Positions 35,921-47,300 of a stretch of DNA of 64,000 nucleotides are shown in pieces. Below the pieces are notes generated by a model. That model searched no databases and was not told the DNA's origin. It saw nothing but the letters and a program-made list of their open reading frames with translations. The position numbers and the translations under genes were made by a program. Each line of letters begins with the position of its first letter. Position 1 is the stretch's first letter. Source of the stretch: Closterium sp. NIES-65 (Eukaryota; Streptophyta; Zygnematophyceae; Desmidiales; Closteriaceae); the NCBI GenBank assembly GCA_948144175.1, contig CANXME010001997.1:310001-374000 (forward strand), read 5' to 3'.

Positions 35921-37884
35921 ATGGGCTTCTCGATCTGCGCCCGTCGCGTCGCTCTCTGCTGCCTCTTTCTCGTCGTCGCCGCGCCGTGTCTGCTGACGTC
36001 AGCGCAGTTCCCCATCCCCTCGCAGTACGACGGCTTGATCTACGGTGCTGACGTCAGCGAGCGGCAGCCGGTGCTTCTGGAGGCGTTCCTGGATCTGACG
36101 TGTCCGTCCTGCCAGAGCGCGTGGCCCGTGTTGCGCCACGTGGCGAAGTTCTACGGGACGAAGCAGCTCCGATTCGTCGTTCATCTTTTCTCCAACGCGT
36201 AAGCTGCGGTTGCCCCTCTTTGAGAATCCTCAAAAGCGACACAAGCCATCGCCCCCTTACTTCCCCTTCCCCAAGCTTCCGCCACCATTCCTCCGAGTGC
36301 GCTCGTTCCACACCCCCTCTTTCTCCCGCACCCGCGTGTGATGAGTCGATTTTTAAGTCGACTTAAAAATCTTCCCCACGCTTCCGCCACCATTCCTCTT
36401 CCACACCCCCTCTTTATCCCGCACCCCCTCACGCTCTCCCCTCTCCTCCCGCGCAGTTTCCACCACAACTCGTACTTCGCCTGGCAGGCCACCACCGTCG
36501 CCGCAATCAACGGCTCGCTCGAGCTCGTTCCCTTCAGCCCCCGTTCACTCTCTTCCCCACCGCCCCTCTCCCCCACTTCCTCTGCCCCTCTCCCAGTTTC
36601 CACCACAACTCCTACTTCGCCTCGCAGGCCACCAACGCCGTCGCAGCCATCAACGGCTCGCTCGCGTTCGATTGGATCGACGCCGTCTTCGACGAGCAGG
36701 ACGACCTGTCGCTGAGCGCCACGTGGCAGAAGACGCCCGAGCAGGTCGCGGCGCAGCTGGCGCGGCTCGCGTCGGAGCGCCTCGGGATTGACGAGGAGAG
36801 ATTCAAGGGGTCGTTTTTGGATGCGGAGGTTGAATGGCGCACTCGACTCGCGTTCAAGGTTTGTGGTTGGGAGTTCGGTTGAGTAAGTGAGTGGGTGAGT
36901 GAGTGAGAGATTGGTTGAGTGAGTGAGGGTGGCCGAGTGAGTGTGTCGTAGGGAGAATGGGGGAAGGAGGATGAAGAGGAGAGGGGGGGCGCGGTTGGTA
37001 ATGGAAAAATGGGCGGAGTGGACTCCCCCTGGCACGAGTTGAAGCCTTGAGTCCTTTTCATTGTCACCCAATAGCCTTGCATTCATTCGCTTCACTATAT
37101 GGGGAGATTATCAGGATAGTATGGGTGTGAATGTACTTTTGAAATTTCTCAAAGGGGCTTCACTAAATGGAAATACTATCGAGATGGTATGGGTGTGGAT
37201 GTAGCAGACGCCATACCCCAATAGTGTGGGTGTGGAAATGTAGCACACTCCCGCTTGCGAGCAGACTTCAGGGTGTTTTTGAGAAGTCTCAAAAACACCC
37301 TGCAGCAGACGCCATACCCCGATAGTGTGGGTGTGGAAATGTTGCACACTCCCGCTCGCAAGCCGACTTCAAGGCGACTCATTTGGTGATCTGATTCGCA
37401 ACACCCTCCCCCCTCCACCGCTGCAGGTGTTGACGAGCATTGGTGGGAACACCAACCTACCAACCTTCTTCTTCCAGTCGACTTGAAAAACTCCCCCACC
37501 CTCCTCTTCCTTATGTGGGCAGCACGGATGTTCCCGAGCAGTGGTGGGAACGCCAACCTATCTGGTGAACGGAGTGGCGGTGCCACTAGCTGCGGCTGAG
37601 TGGACCATCTACGACTGGCGTGCCCTCCTTGACCCACTCAAGGGCTCATCCGCTCACTCCCTCTCCCCTTCCCTCCCTCTTCCCCATCTCTTCCCCCTCG
37701 TTGGCAGTACGGGTGCTCGAGGGCAGTGGTGGGAACGCCAACTTACCTGGTGAACGGAGTGGCGGTGCCAATGGCTGCAGCCGAGTGGACCATCTACGAC
37801 TGGCGCGCCCTCCTTGACCCCCTCGTGGCCCCATCCGTCCTGGATTCGCACTCTCGCTCCCCTCGGAAGCTGGCGCTCGAGTGA
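35921..37884 (+). CDS. Secreted DsbA/thioredoxin-like protein
   Basis: Probable thiol oxidoreductase or its relative in the secretory pathway. Exons: 35921-36198, 36597-36858, 37708-37884, giving 238 residues with all junctions in frame. The start ATG has a good context (GCCATGGG). A signal peptide (RVALCCLFLVVAAPCLLTSA) is followed by FLDLTCPSCQSAWPVLRH, where CPSC is the CxxC site of the thioredoxin fold. A helical insert (LSLSATWQKTPEQVAAQLAR) and the cis-proline strand VGTPTYLVNGVAVP follow, as in the DsbA/2-hydroxychromene-isomerase fold. Both introns contain copies of flanking exons and palindromes. Substrate is unknown. Confidence 0.8.
36217..36236. repeat. Degenerate palindrome near donor
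   Basis: TCTTTGAGAATCCTCAAAAG, 18 bases past the exon 1 donor of the DsbA-like gene. Confidence 0.65.
36265..36570 (+). repeat. Duplicated intron and truncated exon 2 copy
   Basis: GCTTCCGCCACCATTCCTC...CCCGCACC occurs on both sides of the palindrome at 36348. A truncated exon 2 copy (FHHNSYFAWQATTVAAINGSLELVP) lies at 36457-36535 ahead of the intact exon. Confidence 0.9.
36348..36371. repeat. Perfect 24-bp palindrome at duplication joint
   Basis: GATTTTT + AAGTCGACTT + AAAAATC. The usual GAG/CTC is changed to AAG/CTT on both sides, keeping full symmetry. Confidence 0.95.
37135..37155. repeat. Degenerate palindrome in DsbA-like intron 2
   Basis: ACTTTTGAAATTTCTCAAAGG, near the start of a duplicated intron block. 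Confidence 0.6.
37180..37390 (+). repeat. Intron duplication joined by a palindrome
   Basis: A block of about 85 bases (GCAGACGCCATACCCC(A/G)ATAG onward to GACTTCA) is present at 37186-37270 and 37303-37372 with a handful of changes; the 34-bp palindrome lies exactly between. Confidence 0.92.
37269..37302. repeat. 34-bp palindrome with site-specific arms
   Basis: CAGGGTG + TTTTTGAGAAGTCTCAAAAA + CACCCTG; only the central pairs fail to match. Confidence 0.95.
37428..37655 (+). repeat. Two partial copies of DsbA-like exon 3
   Basis: GTGGGAACACCAACCTACC at 37442 (short, ending near AGTCGACTTGAAAAA) and a long copy at 37527-37650 encoding VVGTPTYLVNGVAVPLAAAEWT. Confidence 0.88.
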
Positions 37885-38349
37885 TGCTAGTCCCACTCCC
37901 CTGGCTGGCACTGAACTGAAGCAGACACACTGTTTCTCGATCGCTCTTTTCACTCCCCAAGGAATTGTGCATGGGGGTCGGTGAATGGCTCGTTTTTTTC
38001 CAAGATTCAAAGAATTCGAGAGAAAGTCGAGGGGGTGTGATGGAATGGGCCGCAGAGGGCTGTGGGGAAACTTGGAGGGTTCTTCTCGTGTTGCGTCCCC
38101 GGGTATGTTGGTGGAATCTGTGGTGCAGTGTGGTATGCCATGACACCAACGCCGACCTGCTGTTCCACCTGTATCCTAATGCCTTTGTTTTACCGTATGC
38201 TGTCAACGTTGTTGCTAACAAAACAAACCCTTGCCTTCAAAGGACTGGCTGGTTACTGTAGTATTTGTCACTTCGAGGAAACAATTGTACCGGTACCAAT
38301 ATCATGCCTTGATGGTATTCTGCTCTGATGCAAACCATGAGAAATGGTG
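37885..38349. other. Convergent intergenic region
   Basis: Between the DsbA-like gene and the end of the LarC-like gene; only 3' ends are expected and nothing else is seen. Confidence 0.5.
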
Positions 38350-41300
38350 TCACATTGGGTCTGCCAGCACCAGACGTAGCAGGTTGGGTCGGTCCTGCCG
38401 AACCTTGGTGCCAGCTCCGTACGAGGCTCGGCAAGGGCGGCAGTCAGGCCAGGGAGTCCAGGTGTGGGTGATGGCAGCAAGGAGGGCTGCGCCTGTGGGG
38501 GTGACGAGTTCGCCCTTACACCCTGCAGCAAACGTTGGGATATTGGCCCTGTTGTGAGAGGGAAGGAGGAGAAGAAGATAGGAGGAAGGGAAAGAATTGA
38601 TGGAAGGGAAAAGGGGGTCCAGGTGTGGGCGATGGCAGCAGGGAGAGCTGCGCCTGTGGGTGTGACGAGTTCACCCTAGAGGAGTGGGGATATTGGCCCT
38701 GTTGTGAGAGGGAGTGGGGAACGGTGTTCAGGAAACAGGAAAGGGGGTCCAGGTGTGGGTGATGGCAGCAGGGAGAGCCGCCCCTGATGGGGTGACGAGC
38801 TTGCCCTTACAGCCTGCAGCAAACGTTGGGATAGATGCTCTGTTGGGAACGTGGGAGGAGGAAAGAAGAGAGGAAGGAAGGGAAGAATACATGGAAGGGA
38901 AAAGGGGGTCCGGGTGTGGACGATGGCAGTGAGGAGAGGCACTTTTGTGGGGGTGACCTGTTCTCCCCTGCACGCTGCAGTGATCTGTTGAATAAATGAT
39001 GCTTCGTTAGATGGCAAGTAGGCTTGCTGCATTCAGTGGGTTGACTCGGTTCACAGGGTCAACTCACCGGCACAGGATCTCAAGAGTGGCGGGGGCAGGG
39101 GAGGGCAGAGGGCCGTGAGCAGCGCCGCTGATGATTCCTCGTGCCATGGGGAGGGGCGAGGCTGCTATGTGCGATGGTGCGAGGTAGTCTATGGCTGCTG
39201 CTGCTGCCACCATGTCAACTATGCTGTCCACCGCGCCCACCTGTGGCAGGAGAACATAGGAACAGAGGGTTATGGTTGCATGAGGGCATGGGTGCATGTA
39301 TGGCGTCAACTGTTGTCACTGCCACTATGTCAGTCCTGCTGCCGCCACCATGTCCACTATGCTGTCCACCGCGCCCACCTGCACATAGGGGGTATGGGTT
39401 ATGTGGGTGCATGGGTTTACACAGACGTGTATGCGTGCATGGGTGAACATAAGGCATTCACTGCTGCTGCTGCCGCCACCATGTCCACTATGCTGTCCAC
39501 TGCCCCCACCTGCAGCAAGAAAAGCATGAGAACACCGAGGCATAGGTGCATTTGTACAGGTGCATGATCATTTTATACATACATAACAACACCACATCAC
39601 CATCACCATCACCTTATGGAAATACACGTCATCCACGGCCATGCCATGCACACACGCCTCCATGGATGCATGGGTGTAGATGTGCACGCCTCCATGGATG
39701 CATGGGTGTAGATGTGCACGCCTACATGGGTGCATGCCTCGATGTATGATCATATATACATGCAACACAACCATTAACATTACATCATCATCACCTCATG
39801 GAAGTGCACGTCATCCACGGCCATGCCATGCACACACGCCTCCGCCTCCGCCAGCAGCCGAAACGCCCGGCTGGCAATGTCCCTGGCGCCACGTGGCAGG
39901 CTGCTATTGGCCAGCAGATGGCGGATGGCCGCGTAGTCCCTGTAGGGCTGGTTCGCCCCGTCATCCACCGAGAAGCTGCCAGGAAGGTGCCGGAAAGAGG
40001 AAGAGGAAGGTGCGAGGAAAGTGGGAAGGAGTATGTGCAGACGTAGTGATAGGGATTGCGTATGAGAAGGTGACATCGACTAAGCAAGCCGAAGTTGACG
40101 TCTATTATGTATTAAGTTGACTCAAAGATCACGCACGGAGTATGAGGAGCTGACATCAAGCAAGTAAGGTGGTGCACACGGTACTGCCTTAATACATACC
40201 TACATACATCCAGTGCAAATGCACTCGTAGCTGTAAACAATGTGGCCGTACAACAGAAACGAAATTTGACACGAATGTCGAGATACGAGGAAAAAAAAAA
40301 AAAAAAAAGTCGGCTCTTACAGTGGTGGAGCAATAGCGGATCGTTGAGTGGCCTCCACCCTGCAGGTCACAGGAGACAGCCCCATCGCCCGCACTGCCCG
40401 GTTCTTCTACCACCGCTTCTGGCACTCCCAGACCCAGCAATGCCGCCCCTGGCATGATCCCTTGGGTCAATGCTACCATTACATAAAACAGCACTTACAG
40501 CGGAGCAGTGATAGCGGATCGTTGAGTGGCCTCCACCCTGCAGGTCACATGTGAAAGACCCATGGCCTCCACTGCCCCCTCCACCACTGTTGATGGCACG
40601 CCTAGGTCCAGCAGTGACGCGACTAGCATGTCCCCTGCCGCCCCTGCCACGTGTGCGTCTATGAACAGAAGCTTCCCCGCTCCTTCCCCGCGTTTCAGTG
40701 GGGGGTTCCGTGGGCACCACGTGGATGGGAGGAAGAGCGGTTGATGCGGTGAGGATGGGTGGGAGTGCGGTGAGGATGGGTGCGTTGGTGAGGGGTGGGT
40801 GTTGGAGGAGGTGGGAGGGATGGAGGATGGGGAGGAGGAGTTGGAGGGGTGGCTGTGGGTGTGACTGTGGCCAGGGGTATGGCTGTGGGCTCGTGAATGT
40901 GCCTGATGGTCATGGTCATGTGAATGGTTATGGGGATGTGAATGTGTGTCATGGTCATGGGCATGGGCATGGGAGTGGGCATGCGAATGCGAATGTGAAT
41001 GTTTATGATGATCATGGTTCTCATGGTCATGGTCATGGTCATGGTCATGGTCATGGTCATGGTCATGTGAATGTGAATGTGAATGTGAATGTGTGTGATG
41101 GTCATGGTTATGTGAATGTGATTGTGTGCCATGCCCATGGTGATTATGTTGATCATGGATATGATTCTGGTCATGAATGTGACTATGAGCATGTGCGTGC
41201 TCATGACCATAAGCCCCGTCGTGGGTGTGACTATGCCGAATGGACAGTGCGCGTGAATCCGAGTCATCAACGTCCGCATTCTCTACTATCCCGCCGCCAT

Positions 41301-41685
41301 GGAGTCTCTCCCCTTTGCCTTCCGCTTCCTCCTGAACTTGACTGTCATGTCCTCGATAATTCCCCTGCTTATGCCCCCTAACAAGCAATCGCTTATATTG
41401 AGTACCCTTCGTGTTGTTCCCATGCTTATTCCAGTCCAGGTAACAAATGCCTGGACGAACGGCGCGCTGCAAGCCACGATGCGTGCCGGGAATTATGAGA
41501 TCGATTGCCACGAGATTCCTAGAAACGATCCTGGACCAGCTCGCGTCGCTAGCTAACCCCAACGACGTTCGCAACGACGGCGTATACATGCTCGCTGAGA
41601 GTGACGACCGGACCGCATGTGTCCGCGAATCAAGTACGACCGTTGCGTCACAATGACGCCAACACGGTATCGAGGTGAACACCAT
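38350..41685 (-). CDS. LarC-like protein with giant His-rich tract
   Basis: LarC inserts nickel into the pincer nucleotide cofactor in bacteria; the role of eukaryotic homologues is unclear. Exons: about 41685-40499, 39975-39795, 39240-39068, and a last exon within 38985-38350. The first three join in frame. Family motifs: KLLFIDAHVAGAAGDMLVAS and LLDLGVPSTVVEGAV in exon 1, AEACVHGMAVDDVHFHEV in exon 2, then VGAVDSIVDM and HGPLPSPAPATLEILC in exon 3; GELVTPTGAALLAAI, then SYGAGTKVRQDRPNLLRLVL in the last exon. Exon 1 begins with a basic, Ser-rich leader (possible organelle transit peptide) and about 130 residues built of HSH, HDH and HAH, likely metal binding; bacterial LarC has only a short His stretch. 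The last exon exists in four tandem copies. The best-preserved ones are one base out of phase with exon 3, so the true C-terminal splice is unresolved. Confidence 0.82.
38450..38990 (-). repeat. Four copies of the LarC last-exon start
   Basis: GELVTPTGAALLAAITHTW is encoded at about 38463-38520; copies at about 38618-38680 (ALPAAIAHTW), 38752-38815 (GKLVTPSGAALPAAITHTW) and 38912-38975 (GEQVTPTKVPLLTAIVHT). Only the most decayed, upstream-most copy offers an acceptor in the phase left by exon 3. Confidence 0.85.
39330..39515 (-). repeat. Two copies of LarC exon 3 start
   Basis: VGAVDSIVDMVAAA with acceptor recurs at about 39335-39380 and 39465-39511, upstream of the real exon start at 39240. 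Confidence 0.88.
39600..39740 (-). repeat. Decayed copies of LarC exon 2 end
   Basis: The reverse of EACVHGMAVDDVxFH is present at about 39612-39665 and, degraded to a CACGCCTCCATGGATGCATG repeat, to about 39735. Confidence 0.75.
40318..40480 (-). repeat. Copy of LarC exon 1 end
   Basis: GAALLGLGVPEAVVEEPGSA and the TGCAGG(G)TGGAGGCCACTCAA block recur with a donor-like GTAAGA, about 165 bases past the real exon end. An A-run (about 18) lies at 40290-40308. Confidence 0.8.
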
Positions 41686-41689
41686 TTCG

Positions 41690-42277
41690 ACCAATCGCAG
41701 AGTTGCGTGGACAATGCGAGTAATCTGCAGCTCAGAGACGTGACGGGCTGCTCACAGATCAGAGAACGGTATGCTCTCATTGCAGTCGTCTACTTGCGGT
41801 TATCGTGCAGACAATCTCGATGTTGGTGCCGTGTCATCCGCGATTCTATCGTGAAAGGTAAAAGCCACATCTTTCGTTGTGCATTGCAAATTCGGCAATA
41901 TTGAGAAACTAAACCAATTGTTTATATCTTCTTTCAAATTGAAACATATAAAGTGTGCCTCCATTTTCAAACCAAACCCTTATCGATCACACAACCTGAT
42001 GAACAGCTGCGAGGGAATTTGGACTAGCAAAATCTTTTGCTTGAACCTGTGTTCTGTGCCAGCCCAACGTCCACAGATTGTAAGAAACAACATCCACTAT
42101 TTGATCCTTGAAAACAAATGCTCTATTCCCTTGCCCATTGCCCCGTGTCCCTCCCACACTTTACCCCGCCCTGCCACATGACAACCCTAACTCCATTCAC
42201 ATGTCGCCCACTAACCTTTATCCCAACATTTCTTCATTCCACCACTGTATTGCTCCTGTGGGCAATGGATCCAACCT
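41690..42277. other. LarC promoter region and spacer
   Basis: Between two minus-strand genes. I see no gene and no clear signal other than a lower GC content. Confidence 0.45.
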
Positions 42278-43528
42278 CTAGGTTCTGGGGCGGGGAGGCG
42301 GCGGGCGCATGGCCCTGGCAGGGCAGCAGGAGGAGGTGCTGGGGGGGTTGGGGCCGGTCTTGAAGACGACGCACCGGCGTGCCTCGGGGTACGTGGGGTT
42401 GTTATCCCCGGGGTTGATGTTCAGCACGGTGCCGCCCTGTGGGATCTGGGCTGTCAGGATGGGCAGCCGTACCCACCTGTTCTGAAAGAAGGCCACCGCT
42501 TGCTGCACAGGGGAAAGACACGCACACCCAAAACGCAGAGGAACACGTGAGAAGCACATGGCACGAGGCGTGCAGAGATTTGCCATCCGAAGACAACCAC
42601 TGCCATCCGTAGGAGATAAGCAGCAAAAAAATAGGTCAGGAATGAGTTCTTCTATACAGAAACATTCACGGGCAACCGTCGGAACTGCTTTCTCCCCACT
42701 ATGTCATTGTTAGAAGAGCAAGCACCCCACCTGGCTGAAGGAGCGAACGAAGACCAGCGAGCTGTTGCCCTCGGAGGTGATGTAGAACTGGTTACCAGCG
42801 TCGCACGGGCCCGTGAGCGCAGTGGTGCAGAAGAAGGTCGCGATGCCCGTGCTGGAGATGGTTACTCCACTGCCCTCCTTCACCACCACTGGCGGGCTGA
42901 TGGCAAAGTCACCTGCAGTAGCGTTGGGCGGTACGATGCTGGACCGGGATGCACGCACAGGGGGAGTGAGGAGGGGAGGAGAGGGGGGGGAGCAAAATTT
43001 TGAGTCAATATGGTGGCGATGCCGGTGCTGGATGGCGCTGCCTCCTTCTGACATGTGTTGGCTTTTGGTGAGATCCTTTCCAGTGACCTTGGGCGGCATG
43101 ATACTGAAGAGAGGAGGGCGGTTGATTAGAATTCGCATTGAGTAAATAATCCTGCTGAACCCGCTGTTGATAAATTCCTGAAAGAAAATCAGTTTCTAGA
43201 AGAAGTGTAAACACGCAACGAACCACAGGTAGGGGCATCACATGAAAATCATTTTAATGCAAGCGGAAATATCAATTGTGCAAGCAGAAAACGAAGATAA
43301 TTTTTCCAGCGCTCACTTGAAGGTGGGGATGGAGTCGCTGGAGCCTTCGAAGGCGAAGTCACAGCCATCGAGCGGCCCTCGGGGCCCCACCTGGCACTGC
43401 GCAGGGCAGGTCGGCTGCCCACCCTGCTGCAGCCCGCGTCTGCTAGCCAGAGCGGATGCTTGGGCGCCATTTGCGCTAGATGAGATGGATAGGAGCAGAG
43501 GAAGAAGGAATACGAAGAGGAGAGCCAT
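42278..43528 (-). CDS. Secreted cysteine-containing protein, unknown family
   Basis: Exons 43528-43317, 42938-42731 and 42502-42278 join in frame to 214 residues. Signal peptide: MALLFVFLLPLLLSISSSANG. The mature part reads PTCPAQCQVGPRGPLDGCDF, then a beta-rich segment (FAISPPVVVKEGSGVTISST, FFCTTALTGPCDAGNQFYIT, SSLVFVRSFSQ) and FFQNRWVRLPILTAQIPQGG, NINPGDNNPTYPEARRC, ending Pro-rich. Eight or more cysteines suggest disulfides and an extracellular or wall location. I do not recognise the family. A copy of exon 2 sits in intron 1. The gene diverges from RPL17. Confidence 0.72.
42995..43100 (-). repeat. Copy of exon 2 of the secreted protein
   Basis: Repeats the exon 2 start (reverse of CATCxTxCCGCCCAA) and GxATCGCxACC block with decay. 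Its broken edge runs into AAATTTTGAGTCAATAT, a half palindrome. Confidence 0.75.
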
Positions 43529-44344
43529 GGTGGCGCGGATAGCCGTGAGGGCTATGCAGATCCTTCAAGGATTCGAGCCACGGGTGGGAAAGGATTTGCA
43601 AGAGATATCCAGGAAGCAAAGACGGGTTTAGGTGGGAAATGGCAGGCCTTTTCAGCAGAAGCAACAGGTTAGAATACAGAATAATCAGTTCGACGACGGA
43701 AGTAACGTTAGGCGGCACGCAATGGCGTGCTCTCCTGTCCCCGGTTGTGGCACAACTGGCGGCCATAGCTGCGGAATTTGGCGTGGGAAAGAGGTTCTCA
43801 GCATGGAACAAGTGTCGCCCAGCAGCTATTCCAGACTGGAAGCTTGGTTGGATTTTACAGGTGATAGTTTCCGAGTCGCACATTTGACATGCGAGCCGCA
43901 TGCTGCTGGAACGAGGCAGACATCCATCACGCGAATCGTTTTCTGCATTATGTAGAAAACAGGACGTGATGAGAGAAAGCACAAACCGAAGCTACCTCTT
44001 TCTATAGCGCGTAAAGTTTCACAGCTTGTGGTCAACCACCATCGAAGTCCCCAGTTCCCTTCATTGTTCACCAGCAATCTCTGCTTTTCGTCTACACCTC
44101 AGAAACCATTCTACCAATTCTACTGGAACTAAAAGTTGTGCTGAATTAGAATTTTGTCATCGCTACTTTGATCGAGGACAATTTTCCCCACCTTCGTCTC
44201 TCACCTTCTCCTCACAGCCCCCCTCCCCTCCCTCCAAGCCTCCAACTCCCTCTGCTCGCTAACCCTAAAATCTCCTCTCCCACTTTCTCTTTCTCCTTTC
44301 CCGCGTAGTCTCGTCCCTTCTCTTCCTCCTCCCCACACGTCACC
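43529..44344. other. Bidirectional promoter region
   Basis: Lies between the divergent secreted-protein and RPL17 genes. A pyrimidine-rich stretch at 44190-44340 just before the RPL17 ATG fits a ribosomal-protein 5' UTR. Confidence 0.45.
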
Positions 44345-47300
44345 ATGGTGAGCAATGCATAACTCGTTAGTGTGAATCGGTCGTGTCGCGCACCCCAGTT
44401 ATTATGGCAAAGTGCCGTCAAGGATAGCTTGTGCTTCAGAATCGATGCTCGAGAGTGAAACGTCGACCTTCGCAGCATGTTGCTCGCTCCTCCTCTGATC
44501 GCAACCCGCGCTGACTGCTCTGACGTTGCCTAGCGATCGTAGCCTTTTCTGCAACTCTGCGTCTGTGTTCATATCAATCCGTGTCCTATCGGACTCATCC
44601 CGACTTCATTCGTCTCGTCCCAACTTTGTCCCATCGCAATCTCATTCGTATGTTCTCTTGTGCTACCGTTGTGCAGGTGAAGTACGCGAGGGAACCCGCC
44701 AACGCCACCAAATGTACGTTCCGGCTTAGCCTCTGGCCTGTAGACTCCACGGCATCGCATCACGTGTCCCTGCAACACATTGCTACCCCGAATCTTCGCG
44801 ACTTAGGTCTAGTGGGCGATTGATCGGCGCCGTGCGTTTTTCATGTAGCCTTTCGTCGCCGTCTCCTTCGTTCGGCTAGATAAAGTGATTCTCAGAGCAC
44901 GTTGTTTGATCGTGTCGATTGCGACCCCGGCCGGTTTTGGACAGATGGTCACTTAGTGCAAAGCTCAAGTAAGGCAAGTGGGCCGCTCGAGTCGAGCGCG
45001 CCGCGATTGGAGTCTCGGCACCGATTTAGAGTCGGCATGTCAAAGCACGACGCGCACTTTTCCTCGCGGGCAGCGGTCGGGTTCAGAAGTAGGCTAAAGC
45101 AAATCAACCAGGAATCTTGGAGGCGTCTTGGTGAAGGCAAACTAAGCCAGGCCAATCCATATAGACAGATTGTCTCAGGTAGCTGCTATTGCGCGGGATA
45201 GGTTGGTGTACGTTATAATTTGGTGTTAAGTACGACGCGTTCCTGCGTGGGTTCGCGATAGGAACGAATCTTTCCCATGTCATGATGCAAATATTGGGCG
45301 ACCTTAGTCTTGAAGCCACATTCGGTTCGTCGTCGTCTCACGCCTCCCTTCCGCTCCCCCATTCTTCCCTCGCCCGTCCCCCTCTCTCCTCACTTCTTCC
45401 CTTCTCCTGCTCGTCTGCTCGTCTGTCTGCATTTTTGGCACCCCTCTGCGCCCCTCTGCCCCCCCCTGTTCGACTCTGGTTGCAGCATGCAAGGCGAGAG
45501 GCTCATACTTCCGCGTCCACTTTAAGGTAACACCCGCTTCTCGTCATGATTGGCTTCCAGCATTCCTTGTGTTGAATTTTCTGCTTGCTTAATACAATGA
45601 CACTTCCTGTATTGATATAGCACAGTAACCCCCCCTCTCCCTCCTTTCCCCTATTCCCCCCCCCCCCTCCCCCCCCACCTTCCCTGGAAACCCCCGCCCT
45701 CCTCGTCCTCTCTCTCCCTTCCCGGCTTCCCCTCCCCCCCGTACCCTTTCCATTCCCCTTTCGCTAAGGCCACATGTTCCGTGTTACCATCGTTCCCTGG
45801 TGCCAATCGCCAAACCGACTCCCAACTCACGGATTGATCAAGACTCGCGCCCTACTCCATCCACCCTCGCTCCCTTTCCTTGCTCACCCCCGCCCCTCTT
45901 ACCCTTTCCCCTTAGTTCGCCCATCCCTCGCATCCCTCCCCTCTCCACCTCCTCCCCCCCCCTCTCTGCAGAACACGCGCGAGACAGCGCAGGCGATTAA
46001 GCACATGGATCTCACCGGGGCTCCCCCTCCTCCCCCTCCCCTATTCCGTTTTCCCTTTCCGCCACACCCCCCCTCCCCCTCCTCCTTCTCTGCCCGGTCC
46101 CCACTTCCCCCGCGCAGAACACTCGCGAGACAGCGCAGGCGATCAAGCACAAGGCGAAGCGGTTCCTGGAGGACGTGATCGCAAGCAGGCCGTGCGGTTC
46201 CGCCGCTTCTGCTACTCTTTCATCGACTCCAAATTCTGACCAGCTCACCAATCCCCCTCCCCTTCCCCCCATGTACGCCCCTCTCTTGCTCCCCTTGTGC
46301 CGTTTGCTCCCCGCCCGCTTCCCCCCTTCCTCCCCTCATCAGAACACGCGCGAGACAGCGCAGGCGATCAAGCACATGGATCTCACCAAGGCTCTTCCCC
46401 TCCCCCTCCCCCATTCTGTTTTCCCTTTCCGCCACACTTCCCCCCTCCCCCTGCTCTGCCCGTTCCCCCTTTTCACAGAACACGCGCGAGACAGCGCAGG
46501 CGATCAAGCACATGGATCTCACCAAGGCGAAGCGGTTCCTCGAGGACGTGATTGCGCACAAGCAGGCTGTGCCGTTCCGCCGCTTCTGCGGCGGCGTGGG
46601 GCGCACGGCGCAGGTGAAGCTGGTGCACACCAACGGCCAGGGCCGCTGGCCCGCCAAGTCCGCGCGCTTCCTGCTCGATCTGCTCAAGAACGCCGAGAGC
46701 AACGCCGAGGTACGTCTCTGCTGTGTTACTCGTCGGTGCTCGTCGGTGCACGGCGGTACTGAGGGCGTGTGTAGGTCGCTTCCTGCTCGACCTGCTCAAG
46801 AACGCCGAGAGCAACGCCGAGGTACGTCGGTAGGTACTCGTTGGTAGGCGTCGGTACTGAGGACGCTCGCTTCCTGCTGAACCGGATCACGAACCCCCGA
46901 GAGCAGCCCCTAGGTCGTAAGCAGTTATCCAAGCGGAATTCAGGAATTAGAAAGTATAGCTGATTGGGGTTCAGGGGTTGTTCTGCAGAGGAGCGGGCCT
47001 AGGGATCGGAAGCTGTGGACCGTTCGATTCGTCGTTCGTCACGGCAGTCTGTTGAGTCACGGGCCCTGTCGCGCAAGGTTGCACACTAGCAGACTGCGTT
47101 TTTGGTGACGTTGGTAGAGTGCCGTAACTGTTCTGCGCCTTCTGGCCGTGAGCGTGGCGGAATCGCAAACGGGAGCGGTAGTGTTAACGGAAGCGGATGG
47201 GAACGCGGCGCCGCGAGCGGAAGCAGAAGCGGAAGCGGAAGCTGTAGGGGGGACAGAGGCGGGAAACGGTGGTGAAAGAGGAACTTGGAGAGGTGTTCCT

